64,000 nt of DNA from Cellvibrio japonicus Ueda107 (GCF_000019225.1 NC_010995.1:1682501-1746500), one strand, 5' to 3'; counted from the stretch's first letter, positions 1 to 9,045 are shown. Made by a program: numbers and translations. Notes: a model not told the origin generated them from the letters alone.

Positions 1-657
1 TTCCAATCGCTGGGGCAGGGCAAGATCATGGCGTATGTGGAATCCCTCAGCGACGACAACCGCCTGTTGCAACATGTCTTTGTGGCACACCAGGAAGGGC
101 CGGACTCAAGTGCAATTGTGGTTGCTGAAACGGGTACCCAGATGTACAGGCCCGACTATGGCCAGCGCTACCTGGTGCTGAACCAGGGCTATCGCTACCA
201 GGGTAAGCCGGGTACTAATGAATTTACCATCACCCGCTTTGAAGACTGGGGGCGCTATTTGCCACCTACGACCAGTGTGGCTGAAATTGAATTGAAGAGT
301 GATGCCAAAACAACGGCACAGTTATTTCGCGCCGAGGACAATGAAAGTATCGCCACCTTGCAGTGGCGTATTTCCATGCCGATCATGGTGCTGATTGCCA
401 CACTATTGGCCGTCCCCCTGAGCAAAACCAACCCGCGCCAGGGGCGCTATCTGAAGATGCTGCCCGCCATCCTGGTGTACGTGTTTTATCTGACCTTCCT
501 GATCAATGCCCGCTCCGCCATTACCAAGGGCAACCTCAACCCGGCCCTGGGCATGTGGGTTGTGCATCTTCCCTTCCTGGTGATTGCGCTGTTGATGATC
601 AACTGGCATAGGCTTACCCATTCCGGTGCCAAGCGTGCGAGGGCAAACCATGCGTAA
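1..657 (+). CDS. lptF: LPS export permease LptF (5' end outside window)
   Basis: Inner-membrane permease subunit of the LptB2FG transporter, which extracts lipopolysaccharide and hands it to the periplasmic Lpt bridge. The frame is already open at base 1, so the true start lies upstream; the 218 codons present are roughly the last 60% of a family member. Seen: a periplasmic beta-rich part, then three hydrophobic segments near bases 370-423, 457-510 and 553-606, matching the C-terminal membrane half of LptF. The stop overlaps the lptG start by 8 bp, the usual lptF-lptG coupling. Identity rests on this arrangement plus the fold pattern. Confidence 0.93.
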   Translation, partial: FQSLGQGKIMAYVESLSDDNRLLQHVFVAHQEGPDSSAIVVAETGTQMYRPDYGQRYLVLNQGYRYQGKPGTNEFTITRFEDWGRYLPPTTSVAEIELKSDAKTTAQLFRAEDNESIATLQWRISMPIMVLIATLLAVPLSKTNPRQGRYLKMLPAILVYVFYLTFLINARSAITKGNLNPALGMWVVHLPFLVIALLMINWHRLTHSGAKRARANHA

Positions 658-1708
658 AATCACCGGCTATATTTCGCGCACTGTATTCAGTGCCATTGCG
701 CTGACCCTGCTGGTATTTATCTCGCTGGATTTTATTTTCAGTTTTATCGACCAGTTGGGAAAAATCCGCGGTGGCTATACCTCGCGTGAAGCATTTATCT
801 ATATGTCCCTGACGGTGCCGCGCCGTTTGTACGAGTTGATTCCCTATTCCTGCCTGATTGGCAGCCTGGTGGGGCTCGGGCTGCTGGCCAATAGCAGTGA
901 ACTGACAGTCATCCGCGCCGCGGGGGTATCGGTGAAACGAATCGCCTGGATGGCGTTGCGCCCTGCATTTGTGTTTATTGTTGCCGCGGTCATCCTGGGG
1001 GAATATGTAGCGCCTTACACCGAGCAGATGGCTGACAACCGTCGCTTGCTGGTGCGCGATAATTGGGTGCGCACCACAACCAATATGTGGAATCGCGAAG
1101 GCAATGAATACATGCATGTGCAGGCAGTATTGCCCAGTGGTGTTATCTACGGCTTAACCCGCTACCAGTTTGATGAGCAGCGTCGCCTGGTGGCGGCCAG
1201 CTATACCAAGCAGGCGATCTACCAGGAAGAGGGTTATTGGCAGGAAGAAGATGTCGCGGTGACGCGTATCGGCGAACAGGGGGTCAGTAATGACCTGCTG
1301 CCAAGCCGCCGTTGGGAGACTCCGCTAAAACCCAATTTGCTCAATATCCTGGTGATGGATCCGGAGGATATGTCCATAAGTAACCTGAATTATTACAGCA
1401 ACTACTTGAAGGAGCAGAATCTTCGTCCGGGTAATTACGCCTTGGCATTCTGGCAGAAAACCCTGCAGCCCCTGGCAACCATGAGCCTGGTGTTAATTGC
1501 TATTTCATTTATTTTCGGCCCTTTGCGCAGTGTGACTATGGGGCAGAGAATCTTCACCGGTATTGTGTTTGGGGTTGGTTTCCAGCTGCTGCAAAAACTG
1601 ATGGGCCCGGCCAGTATGGTCTTTGGTTTTGCGCCGGTATTTGCGGTGTTAATCCCTATCGTGATTTGTATTCTGGTCGGGGTTTTCCTGCTTAGCCGGG
1701 CACGTTGA
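650..1708 (+). CDS. lptG: LPS export permease LptG
   Basis: Second permease of the LptB2FG lipopolysaccharide exporter, 352 residues, a normal length. A first membrane segment lies at about residues 13-33, further segments follow in the N-terminal third, a periplasmic domain lies in the middle, and a membrane bundle ends the protein. I chose the ATG at 650 because it overlaps the lptF stop and has an AGGG at 640-643; a GTG at 626 in the same frame would add eight poorly conserved residues. It is cotranscribed with lptF and convergent with the RDD gene, with only 24 bp between them and no clear terminator. Confidence 0.95.
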   Translation: MRKITGYISRTVFSAIALTLLVFISLDFIFSFIDQLGKIRGGYTSREAFIYMSLTVPRRLYELIPYSCLIGSLVGLGLLANSSELTVIRAAGVSVKRIAWMALRPAFVFIVAAVILGEYVAPYTEQMADNRRLLVRDNWVRTTTNMWNREGNEYMHVQAVLPSGVIYGLTRYQFDEQRRLVAASYTKQAIYQEEGYWQEEDVAVTRIGEQGVSNDLLPSRRWETPLKPNLLNILVMDPEDMSISNLNYYSNYLKEQNLRPGNYALAFWQKTLQPLATMSLVLIAISFIFGPLRSVTMGQRIFTGIVFGVGFQLLQKLMGPASMVFGFAPVFAVLIPIVICILVGVFLLSRAR

Positions 1709-1732
1709 TTCAGGATTCCTGTTCTTTCCCTG

Positions 1733-2209
1733 TTAATTCTTTTCTTTCGCCATCAAATAGGTGCGGGTACCGCTGATCCTGTCATGCAGGGTCTGGCGGT
1801 CTGCATCGCCATACATCCACCAGTAGCCAAACCCGAGCAGCAGTAGCGAGAAGGGGGCGCACAGGCAGCGCACCAGGCATTGTTTAACGCTGGGTGAATC
1901 GCCGTTGGCACTGAAAATTTTCATACGCCAGGTTTTCATGCCCAATGTTTGTCCGGCGCGCTGCCAAAAATAACAAAAAAAGCCCAGCATGCTGGTAATC
2001 CAACCGATAAATACCAGGGGGGCCGCATAACCCCACTGCATGCGCGTTCCCTCTGCGGGTACGCCTTGGATAAGCAGGTTAATACCCACGGCAATAAAGC
2101 CATACAGGATGGTTACTGCCATTAACAGCAGGCTGTCATAAACCATAGCGGCAAGGCGGCGCAACAGGCTGGGGGTAGCATATTCGACAGGTTTTTCGGG
2201 GGTACTCAT
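1733..2209 (-). CDS. RDD family membrane protein
   Basis: Small integral membrane protein of 158 residues with an RDD domain: three or four hydrophobic segments and the family signature GQTLGMKTWRMKI after the second one. The RDD family has no single known function; some members are linked to ion transport, so I assign none. It lies 15 bp downstream of the cyclase-FHA gene on the same strand and is probably cotranscribed with it. That suggests a membrane partner for the putative signalling protein, but this is inference. An RDD gene beside lptG is also seen in other gammaproteobacteria. Confidence 0.82.
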   Translation of the reverse strand: MSTPEKPVEYATPSLLRRLAAMVYDSLLLMAVTILYGFIAVGINLLIQGVPAEGTRMQWGYAAPLVFIGWITSMLGFFCYFWQRAGQTLGMKTWRMKIFSANGDSPSVKQCLVRCLCAPFSLLLLGFGYWWMYGDADRQTLHDRISGTRTYLMAKEKN

Positions 2210-2224
2210 GGCATGTGCAGGTTT

Positions 2225-3121
2225 TTAGAGGTGATAGTGGATCAACCAGTGGTGGTTGTGGTTGCGCGGCTGGCCCAGGCTAATGACGCCACTGCCTTGT
2301 AAGGGCAGTTCCTCGCGCCGCAAGTAAATAGGTTCCTGCTGGTCGCTGCATACGTAGGTGCCGTTGGTTGAATGATCTACCAGTACATATTTGCCGCGGC
2401 GAAAATCAATATGGCAATGTTCGCGCGAGGCCAGGTCATTTTCGACGACCAGTTGCGATTTATGCGGATCGCGGCCTATGTGATAGGGCATTTGTTCGGG
2501 CAGCAACAGGATGTCGCGTTCCCCCTGGCGCAGCTGTAACTGGAAGGTCTCAACATACTGGGTGACTTCGTGGAGGTGAACAACCTGGGTTGCGCGATGA
2601 CGAAGGCTTTTGGATTCCCACTGCAGGCGATAGATCAGGGTCTTTTCCTGGTCGCCCTTTAGCTGCACACGATCAAACATCTGGCAGTCCTGTTGCAGCT
2701 GTGGTGCTAATTCGTCCACGACCGACTGGATAAGAACGATTTGGTTGGCGCGCGCAATCCGCGTGACAAAAGCCGCGTCGTTAACGGTATCGCCAAACAC
2801 ATCTTGCGCTGTTAACAGCACCTCACCAAAGGCAATCCCGATACGGATGCCCAGGTCTTTTAATTGCGGTTCCTTGGCACAGCGCTGCTGGATGGCTACG
2901 GCGGTTTCACAGGCCTGGTTGCAATCTGCAAAGCGCGCCATGACTTCATCGCCGATGGTTTTAACAACCAGGCCATCCTGCACAATCGTGAGTGCCGTCA
3001 TAAACTGCAAGGCCTCCTCAATGATAGCCTTTGCCTGGCTATTGCCCACGTGCTTATAGAGCGCCGAACTGCCGGATACATCAGCAAACATTATTGCTTG
3101 GCGTGGGCTTGAGTCAGTCAT
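2225..3121 (-). CDS. Class III nucleotide cyclase-like domain fused to a C-terminal FHA domain
   Basis: Cytoplasmic two-domain protein of 298 residues with no membrane segment. Residues 1-165 form a class III adenylate/guanylate cyclase homology domain: metal aspartates D14 (FADVSG) and D58 (KTIGDE), and K54 and D107 at the positions that select adenine. The VNxAAR motif reads VNDAAF, so N114 is kept but the transition-state arginine is replaced by F118. Residues 205-295 form an FHA phosphothreonine-binding domain (GR at 216-217, SREH at 232-235, NGT at 253-255). It may be a weak, altered or inactive cyclase used as a sensor. It probably heads an operon with the RDD gene. Confidence 0.85.
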   Translation of the reverse strand: MTDSSPRQAIMFADVSGSSALYKHVGNSQAKAIIEEALQFMTALTIVQDGLVVKTIGDEVMARFADCNQACETAVAIQQRCAKEPQLKDLGIRIGIAFGEVLLTAQDVFGDTVNDAAFVTRIARANQIVLIQSVVDELAPQLQQDCQMFDRVQLKGDQEKTLIYRLQWESKSLRHRATQVVHLHEVTQYVETFQLQLRQGERDILLLPEQMPYHIGRDPHKSQLVVENDLASREHCHIDFRRGKYVLVDHSTNGTYVCSDQQEPIYLRREELPLQGSGVISLGQPRNHNHHWLIHYHL

Positions 3122-3224
3122 GCGCGAAGGGGAGTGGCTACCGGGATTGGATAAGGAATAGGCGCATCATAAGCATTTTGCCGGTGGGGCGCAAAACGCA
3201 GATATTTGGTGCTGTCGGACAAAA

Positions 3225-3257
3225 CAAAAAAGGCCTGCGTATGTGCAAGCCTTTTTG
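3225..3257 (-). terminator. Rho-independent terminator of tRNA-Leu
   Basis: On the minus strand a hairpin with a stem of about 12 bp (arms beginning CAAAAAGGCTTGC and GCAGGCC) is followed directly by a run of T. It begins about 15 bases after the tRNA CCA end and would end the tRNA transcript before the cyclase gene. Confidence 0.85.
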
Positions 3258-3271
3258 TTTGAATCTGTGGT

Positions 3272-3358
3272 TGGTGCCAGTGGTCGGACTCGAACCGACA
3301 CGCTTTTAAGGGCGCCGGATTTTGAATCCGGTGCGTCTACCAATTCCGCCACACTGGC
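3272..3358 (-). tRNA. tRNA-Leu (anticodon CAA)
   Basis: An 87-nt class II tRNA read on the minus strand. The acceptor arms GCCAGTG and CACTGGC pair and the CCA end is encoded. The D-arm region contains TTGGTAGAC. The anticodon stem CCGGA/TCCGG closes the loop TTCAAAA, which gives anticodon CAA. A long variable arm follows, then the T loop GGTTCGAGTCC. The long variable arm and the anticodon agree on leucine, codon UUG. It is a single gene with its own promoter and terminator. Confidence 0.97.
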
Positions 3359-3371
3359 AATGTAGGCGCGC

Positions 3372-3399
3372 ATTGTAATGATTCCTTGCCGCATGTCAA
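3372..3399 (-). promoter_or_regulatory. Sigma-70 promoter of tRNA-Leu with GC-rich discriminator
   Basis: On the minus strand a perfect TTGACA (3394-3399) is separated by 16 bp from TACAAT (3372-3377). Between the -10 box and the tRNA lies GCGCGCC. A GC-rich discriminator is the known mark of stable-RNA promoters under stringent (ppGpp/DksA) control. The expected start is just ahead of the tRNA 5' end at 3358. Confidence 0.8.
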
Positions 3400-3496
3400 A
3401 CACTTAATGCATCGCGTTATTTTGCTTGGAATCAAAATTGGTATACCCTTGCCGGCCTTTTGATCACTTGCTGTCACCAGGACCTTGCCAAACCTC

Positions 3497-4579
3497 ATGC
3501 GCCGCCAGGATTTTTACTACGAATTACCCGATCACCTGATTGCCCGCGTCCCCGCATCTGAACGGCGCGGCAGCCGTTTACTGCAGTTGGATGGCGCCAC
3601 GGGTGCCAGGGTGCATGGCCAGTTTCCCGATTTGCTCGACCTGGTGAATCCCGGGGATTTAATGGTGTTCAATAATACCCGGGTAATTCCAGCGCGACTC
3701 TTTGGCCAAAAAGCGACAGGTGGTGCAGTGGAGATTTTGGTGGAGCGCGTGCTCAGCGATAAGCGTGTACTCGCCCATACCCGCGCGAGCAAGGCGCCCA
3801 AAGTGGACAGCCAGGTGATATTGCAGGATGGTACTAGCGTTATTTTGCGCGCGCGCCAGGATGCGCTGTTTGAATGGGAGTTTTTAACGGACCAGTCCGC
3901 GCTGGAGGTAATGGAACAAATTGGCCATATGCCGCTGCCTCCTTATATTGATCGTGCTGATGCAGTGGAAGATCGCGAGCGCTACCAGACTGTCTACGGT
4001 GAAAAGCAGGGCGCTGTGGCCGCGCCTACAGCAGGCCTGCACTTTGATGAACTGATGTTACAGCAGTTGCGGGATAAGGGGGTCCAGATCGCCTTTGTGA
4101 CCCTGCATGTGGGGGCGGGTACGTTCCAGAATATGCGTGTGGACAATATTCGCGAGCATAAAATGCACGGCGAAATCATGGAGGTCAGCCCGGAGGTTTG
4201 TGAGTTGGTGCGCGCTACCAAAGCTGCCGGAAAGCGGGTGGTCGCGGTAGGGACCACCAGTGTACGCAGCCTGGAATCAGCCGCCCATGGATACCTGGAT
4301 CCGGTGCACAAAGGCAGTATTCAGCCTTATCGTGGTGAAACCTCTATTTTTATTTACCCGGGGTATACCTTCCAGGTGGTGGATGCCCTGGTTACCAATT
4401 TCCACCTGCCAGAATCGACTCTCATTATGCTGGTCTCTGCGTTTGCCGGGTATTCCCATACCATGGCGGCCTATGCCGATGCGGTGGCCAGGCAATATCG
4501 CTTTTTCAGTTATGGGGATGCCATGTTCATCACCCGCAATCCGGCGCCCGATCAGCCGGGCCAGGTCGACCCTGTTTAA
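3497..4579 (+). CDS. queA: S-adenosylmethionine:tRNA ribosyltransferase-isomerase QueA
   Basis: Transfers and isomerises the ribosyl group of S-adenosylmethionine onto preQ1 in tRNA, giving epoxyqueuosine at wobble position 34. The protein has 360 residues, the normal length. Conserved stretches are the N-terminal FYYELPDHLIA, FNNTRVIPARL, the central GAVAAPTAGLHF and, near the end, NFHLPESTL. I chose the ATG at 3497 because homologues begin four residues before the DFxxELP motif; a TTG at 3485 lies almost on top of the AGGA. It is followed by tgt, the enzyme acting just before it, 42 bp downstream. Confidence 0.97.
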   Translation: MRRQDFYYELPDHLIARVPASERRGSRLLQLDGATGARVHGQFPDLLDLVNPGDLMVFNNTRVIPARLFGQKATGGAVEILVERVLSDKRVLAHTRASKAPKVDSQVILQDGTSVILRARQDALFEWEFLTDQSALEVMEQIGHMPLPPYIDRADAVEDRERYQTVYGEKQGAVAAPTAGLHFDELMLQQLRDKGVQIAFVTLHVGAGTFQNMRVDNIREHKMHGEIMEVSPEVCELVRATKAAGKRVVAVGTTSVRSLESAAHGYLDPVHKGSIQPYRGETSIFIYPGYTFQVVDALVTNFHLPESTLIMLVSAFAGYSHTMAAYADAVARQYRFFSYGDAMFITRNPAPDQPGQVDPV

Positions 4580-4621
4580 CGAATCCAGAATTATTGCTTG
4601 ATGTGAGTGAGAGCCCTATCC

Positions 4622-5758
4622 ATGTCCCGTACGTCTTTTATGCAGTTTGAACTCGATAAACAGGTGGGCAAGGCGCGCCGTGGCCGGCTTAAATTTCCGC
4701 GTGGTGTCGTGGAGACGCCGGCTTTTATGCCGGTGGGCACCTACGGCACAGTCAAGGGCATGACGCCACGTGACATCAAGGATATAGGCGCCCAGATTAT
4801 CCTGGGGAACACCTTCCACCTGATGCTGCGCCCGGGCACCCAAGTGGTAAAGGCGCACGGTGATTTGCACGATTTTATGCAATGGGATGGCCCCATACTG
4901 ACAGACTCCGGCGGCTTCCAGGTCTTTAGCCTGGGCAAGCTGCGCAAAATCACCGAAGCAGGGGTTACCTTTAAATCGCCGATTAATGGCAGTAGCGTGT
5001 TTCTCGATCCGGAAACCTCCATGCAGGTGCAGCGCGACCTGGGGTCGGACATAGTGATGATTTTTGATGAGTGCACGCCATATCCCGCTACGGCGGATCA
5101 AGCGCGCCAGTCCATGGAATTATCCTTGCGCTGGGCTGCCCGCTCCAAAACGGCCCATGGCGAAAGTCCATCGGCCCTGTTTGGCATTGTGCAGGGCGGT
5201 ATGTATGAACATCTGCGCAGTGAGTCGCTTAAGGGGCTGGTTGATATAGGCTTCGATGGCTATGCGATTGGCGGTTTATCCGTCGGTGAGCCCAAGGAAG
5301 ATATGTTGCGCATCCTTGACCACATCACCCCCGAAATGCCCACGGACAAACCGCGTTATCTCATGGGGGTGGGTAAACCGATTGACCTGGTAGAAGGCGT
5401 GCGTCGCGGGGTTGACATGTTTGACTGTGTACTGCCCAGCCGCAACGCGCGCAACGCCCACCTGTTTACGCGCGAAGGGGTTATCAAGCTGCGCAATGCT
5501 AAATACCGGGAGGATACCGGGCCATTGGATAGCGAATGCCAGTGCTATACCTGCCGTCATTTTTCACGCAGTTATTTGCATCACCTGGATAAGTGTAATG
5601 AAATGCTGGGCGCCCAGCTCAATACCATCCATAACCTGCATTATTACCAGGATTTGATGGCAGAAATGCGTGAAGCCTTGGGCAGTGACACCTTTGATGG
5701 GTTTTTATCGCGTTTTTACGGCCGCCAGGGCTTGGAAGTGCCACCCCTGGCCCAATAA
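4622..5758 (+). CDS. tgt: tRNA-guanine transglycosylase
   Basis: Exchanges guanine 34 of tRNAs with GUN anticodons (His, Asp, Asn, Tyr) for preQ1, the step before QueA. The protein has 378 residues with the catalytic DSGGFQVFSLG region, the GFDGYAIGGLSVGE substrate pocket, and a C-terminal zinc site written CQCYTC plus a histidine about 25 residues later. The ATG at 4622 follows a GAGAG stretch; the conserved MQFEL at 4640 is an alternative start without a ribosome-binding site. yajC normally follows, but here only 184 bp separate tgt from secD. Confidence 0.97.
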   Translation: MSRTSFMQFELDKQVGKARRGRLKFPRGVVETPAFMPVGTYGTVKGMTPRDIKDIGAQIILGNTFHLMLRPGTQVVKAHGDLHDFMQWDGPILTDSGGFQVFSLGKLRKITEAGVTFKSPINGSSVFLDPETSMQVQRDLGSDIVMIFDECTPYPATADQARQSMELSLRWAARSKTAHGESPSALFGIVQGGMYEHLRSESLKGLVDIGFDGYAIGGLSVGEPKEDMLRILDHITPEMPTDKPRYLMGVGKPIDLVEGVRRGVDMFDCVLPSRNARNAHLFTREGVIKLRNAKYREDTGPLDSECQCYTCRHFSRSYLHHLDKCNEMLGAQLNTIHNLHYYQDLMAEMREALGSDTFDGFLSRFYGRQGLEVPPLAQ

Positions 5759-5816
5759 TCCGGGGCTTATGGTTCTAAATTAACCCTAAGCCATGCACCA
5801 TTAGTGACCCATATCG

Positions 5817-5844
5817 TTGTGGTCGACTGATTAAAGGGTATAAT
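5817..5844 (+). promoter_or_regulatory. Predicted sigma-70 promoter of secDF
   Basis: TTGTGG (5817-5822), a 16-bp spacer and a perfect TATAAT (5839-5844). It lies between tgt and secD and would give a leader of roughly 90 nt. secDF therefore need not depend on read-through from queA-tgt. Confidence 0.65.
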
Positions 5845-5864
5845 CCGGCGCCCTTGACCATACG

Positions 5865-5921
5865 CAGGCAGAGGCATCGCCTGTGCGCAAGCTGAAAACA
5901 GGGTGGGTCCCCGGCTCACCC
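5865..5921 (+). other. Structured secD leader with two short hairpins
   Basis: Two short inverted repeats lie between the predicted promoter and secD: CAGGC (5865-5869) with GCCTG (5879-5883), and GGGTG (5901-5905) with CACCC (5917-5921). No small frame with a convincing start was seen in the leader. A regulatory role is only a possibility. Confidence 0.35.
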
Positions 5922-5942
5922 GGATAATTACGGGAAATCCCT

Positions 5943-7820
5943 ATGTTGAATCGCTACCCGCTTTGGAAGTACCTGGTGCTTCTGTTCCTGCTGTTAATCG
6001 GCACCGTTTATGCCATTCCCAACCTCTATATTCCCGATCCTGCGGTGCAGGTTTCCGGAGACTCCAGTGCCAAGGTGATTGACCAGCCGGTACTAGAAGC
6101 GATGGAGGCAGCCCTGAAAAAGGCTGACATCGAATATTTCGGTGCCGAAGCTGATGGTAAAACCGCGCTGGTTCGTTTACTCAACAATGATCAGCAGATG
6201 GTTGCCCGTACTGTGATTCAGCGCGCGTTGGGTGATGGTTATGTGGTAGCACTCAACAAGGCGTCCACAACACCCGGTTGGTTGCAAGCGCTGGGCGCAG
6301 AACCTATGAAACTGGGTCTGGACCTGGCAGGCGGCGTGCACTTTTTGCTTGAGGTTGACACGGCTTCGGCTGTTGCCAAGCGTCAGGAAATCAGCGCCGA
6401 TGAAATGAAAGATAAACTGCGCAAGGAAAAAATCCGTTACGCCTCTGTGGATACGGATCGCGACAATCGTATTGTCGGCCGTTTCCGCAGCGCTGATACC
6501 CGAGACCAGGCGATCAATAGCCTGAGGCGCGATCACCCCAACCAATTGTTTACCCGTGTTGATAATGGTGAAAGCAACTTCTCTTTTGTGGCCAGCTTGT
6601 CGGAAACGGCGGTCAGGACCATAGAGTCAGAAGCGGTCAGCCAAAACCTGATTACCCTGCGTAACCGCGTTAATGAATTGGGGGTTTCCGAACCTATCGT
6701 TCAAAGCCAGGGACGCAGCCGTATCATTGTTCAATTGCCTGGCATTCAGGACCCGGCGGAAGCAAAACGTGTGATTGGTAAAACGGCCAACCTGGAGTTT
6801 CGCCTGGGGGCATCGCCAGATACACCCATCACCAACCGCGAAGAATTTCCCTATAAAGATGAAATCATGCAAATGCAGCGTGGTAATGCGGTGCTTGAAA
6901 GGCAAATTATCGTCACCGGTGACCATGTAGCCAATGCCCAGAGTTCGTTTGATCCTGAAAGTAACCAACCACAAGTCAATATTACCCTCGATGGCTTGGG
7001 GGGCGAAAAAATGCACCGTATCACCCGCAATAATGTGGGGCGTCAAATGGGCATTTTATTTATCGAATACAAAAACCGTACAGAAATTACGCGCAATGCC
7101 CAGGGTGAAGAAGTCCATCGCAATATCCAGTATGTAGAAAAGAAAGTCATCAGTTTGGCAACTATTCAAAGTGCGTTGGGGGTGCAGTTCCGTATTACCG
7201 GTTTGGACAAACCGGGTGAGGCTTCCGAGCTGGCCTTGTTGCTGCGTGCCGGTGCACTGGCTGCACCTATGCACTTTGTGGAAGAGCGCACCATTGGTCC
7301 ATCACTGGGGGCACAAAATATTAGGAACGGTGTTGATGCCACTATCTGGGGCATGATCCTTGTTGTCATTTTTATGTTGATTGCTTATCGCGTCTTTGGA
7401 GTGTTCGCCAACCTGGCGTTAACGATGAACGTCCTGCTGATGATTGCCGTGATGTCCATGTTTGGTGCCACACTCACCTTGCCCGGTATTGCCGGTATCG
7501 TATTAAGTATCGGTATGGCGGTGGATGCCAACGTACTGATCCACTCGCGTATTCGTGAGGAACTGAAGGGCGGTGCATCTCCCCAACAGGCCATTTATGC
7601 GGGTTATGAACGCGCCTGGATCACCATTCTCGATGCCAACCTGACAACACTGATCGTGGGTATTATTTTGTTTGCGATAGGTACCGGTCCGGTCAAGGGT
7701 TTTGCGGTTACATTGATGATTGGTATCGCAACCTCCATGTATACCTCAGTGACCTGTAGTCGTGCACTTGCGAACCTGGTCTATGGTTCTCGCAAAAACC
7801 TTAAGAAAATTTCGATTTAA
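5943..7820 (+). CDS. secD: Protein translocase subunit SecD
   Basis: Membrane subunit that uses the proton gradient to pull secreted proteins out of the SecYEG channel on the periplasmic side. The protein has 625 residues, close to the usual 615. It has one N-terminal membrane segment at about residues 7-27, the D1 motif LGLDLAGG at 124-131, a large periplasmic region, and a C-terminal five-helix bundle with the conserved GMAVDANVLI. It is followed 12 bp later by secF, with which it forms the working complex. Confidence 0.98.
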   Translation: MLNRYPLWKYLVLLFLLLIGTVYAIPNLYIPDPAVQVSGDSSAKVIDQPVLEAMEAALKKADIEYFGAEADGKTALVRLLNNDQQMVARTVIQRALGDGYVVALNKASTTPGWLQALGAEPMKLGLDLAGGVHFLLEVDTASAVAKRQEISADEMKDKLRKEKIRYASVDTDRDNRIVGRFRSADTRDQAINSLRRDHPNQLFTRVDNGESNFSFVASLSETAVRTIESEAVSQNLITLRNRVNELGVSEPIVQSQGRSRIIVQLPGIQDPAEAKRVIGKTANLEFRLGASPDTPITNREEFPYKDEIMQMQRGNAVLERQIIVTGDHVANAQSSFDPESNQPQVNITLDGLGGEKMHRITRNNVGRQMGILFIEYKNRTEITRNAQGEEVHRNIQYVEKKVISLATIQSALGVQFRITGLDKPGEASELALLLRAGALAAPMHFVEERTIGPSLGAQNIRNGVDATIWGMILVVIFMLIAYRVFGVFANLALTMNVLLMIAVMSMFGATLTLPGIAGIVLSIGMAVDANVLIHSRIREELKGGASPQQAIYAGYERAWITILDANLTTLIVGIILFAIGTGPVKGFAVTLMIGIATSMYTSVTCSRALANLVYGSRKNLKKISI

Positions 7821-7832
7821 AGAGGCGACGTC

Positions 7833-8996
7833 ATGATTCAGCCATCAAGAGTCATTAATTTCATGGGGGTGAGGCATTACACCTCCGCCATATCTATCGT
7901 ATTTGTGTTGATTTCTTTTGCCGCCCTCGCCGTTAATGGTCTGAAGCTTGGTTTGGACTTTACTGGCGGAACCCAGCTTGAGGTGTTGTTTGATCGCCCT
8001 GCGGATCTCGATAAAATCCGCGATGTGCTTGAAGCTGAAGAATTGAAGAGCCCTGTTGCTGTTCTGTTTGGTTCAGACCGCGAAGTGATGATCCGCACCC
8101 AGGATCAAATGAAGGAAAAAGCCCTGCAAAAACTCAGGTTATCCTTCGCTGCCAAGGGTAATGGTGCTGTACTCGAAGGAGTGGAGCGCCCGGAGCGGGA
8201 ATATGAATCCTTTGCCGATGTGCTGGTTGTTAGTAATGCCAGTCTTGACTCGGTTCGTCAGGCAAAGCCTTTGGGTGACAGTGGAGACTATGGCCGTGTT
8301 GAGTACAGCCAACGCGATGGCAAGGTGTTGGTAATCGTAGAAAAGTCGATTGAGAGCGCTTATCTGAATCAACTGATTGGCGATATGGAGTCGGCGACCG
8401 GTGCGGATATCCAATTGCGCAGCAGTGAATTTGTGGGGCCGCAAATTGGTGGCGAGCTGCGCGATCAGGGGGGCCTCGGTCTGTTGGCGGCATTTGCATT
8501 GGTGTTTTTGTATGTGGCTGTTCAGTTCCAGTGGAAGTTTTCTGTGGGTGCCATTATTGGATTGATCCACAACGTCATTATTACCGTGGGTTGCTTTGCG
8601 CTGTTCCAATGGGATTTCGATTTGAACGTCCTTGCTGCCGTGTTGGCACTGATCGGCTATTCGATTAACGATACTATCGTTGTGTTTGACCGTATTCGGG
8701 AAAACTTCCGCATACTGCGCAAAACCTCTTCGCACGAGGTCATTAATATTTCTATTACCCAGACATTGGGACGTACCATCATGACCTCTGCCTCTGTTTA
8801 CCTGGTACTCTTTTCCCTGTATTTCATTGCGGGTGAAGTGTTACAAGGTTTTGCGTTGGCATTGATTATCGGTATTGTTGCCGGTACCTACTCATCAGTC
8901 TATATAGCCTCTAATATTGCGGCCGCCCTGGGCGTTACCAAAGAGGATCTGATGCCTCGTCCCAAAGAGGAAACGGAGGCTGATGCAACGCCTTGA
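7833..8996 (+). CDS. secF: Protein translocase subunit SecF
   Basis: Partner of SecD in the SecDF complex that assists protein export. The protein has 387 residues, longer than the E. coli protein of about 320, with the extra length in the periplasmic loop. Seen: an N-terminal membrane helix near 17-36, the motif LGLDFTGG at 39-46, and the membrane bundle with IGYSINDTIVVFDRIREN. The C-terminal tail is rich in acidic residues. It sits in one operon with secD and is closed by a strong hairpin at 9016-9045. Confidence 0.97.
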   Translation: MIQPSRVINFMGVRHYTSAISIVFVLISFAALAVNGLKLGLDFTGGTQLEVLFDRPADLDKIRDVLEAEELKSPVAVLFGSDREVMIRTQDQMKEKALQKLRLSFAAKGNGAVLEGVERPEREYESFADVLVVSNASLDSVRQAKPLGDSGDYGRVEYSQRDGKVLVIVEKSIESAYLNQLIGDMESATGADIQLRSSEFVGPQIGGELRDQGGLGLLAAFALVFLYVAVQFQWKFSVGAIIGLIHNVIITVGCFALFQWDFDLNVLAAVLALIGYSINDTIVVFDRIRENFRILRKTSSHEVINISITQTLGRTIMTSASVYLVLFSLYFIAGEVLQGFALALIIGIVAGTYSSVYIASNIAAALGVTKEDLMPRPKEETEADATP

Positions 8997-9015
8997 TGGG
9001 GTTGCCTGCCGTTGC

Positions 9016-9045
9016 CACAAACAGCGCCTTAGGGCGCTGTTTGTG
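9016..9045 (+). terminator. Terminator hairpin after secF
   Basis: A perfect 13-bp stem (9016-9028 with 9033-9045) around a four-base loop. It is GC-rich at the loop side. The T-rich part is the end of the stem itself (TTTGTG) followed by TTTAT. It marks the end of the secDF operon. Confidence 0.7.
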
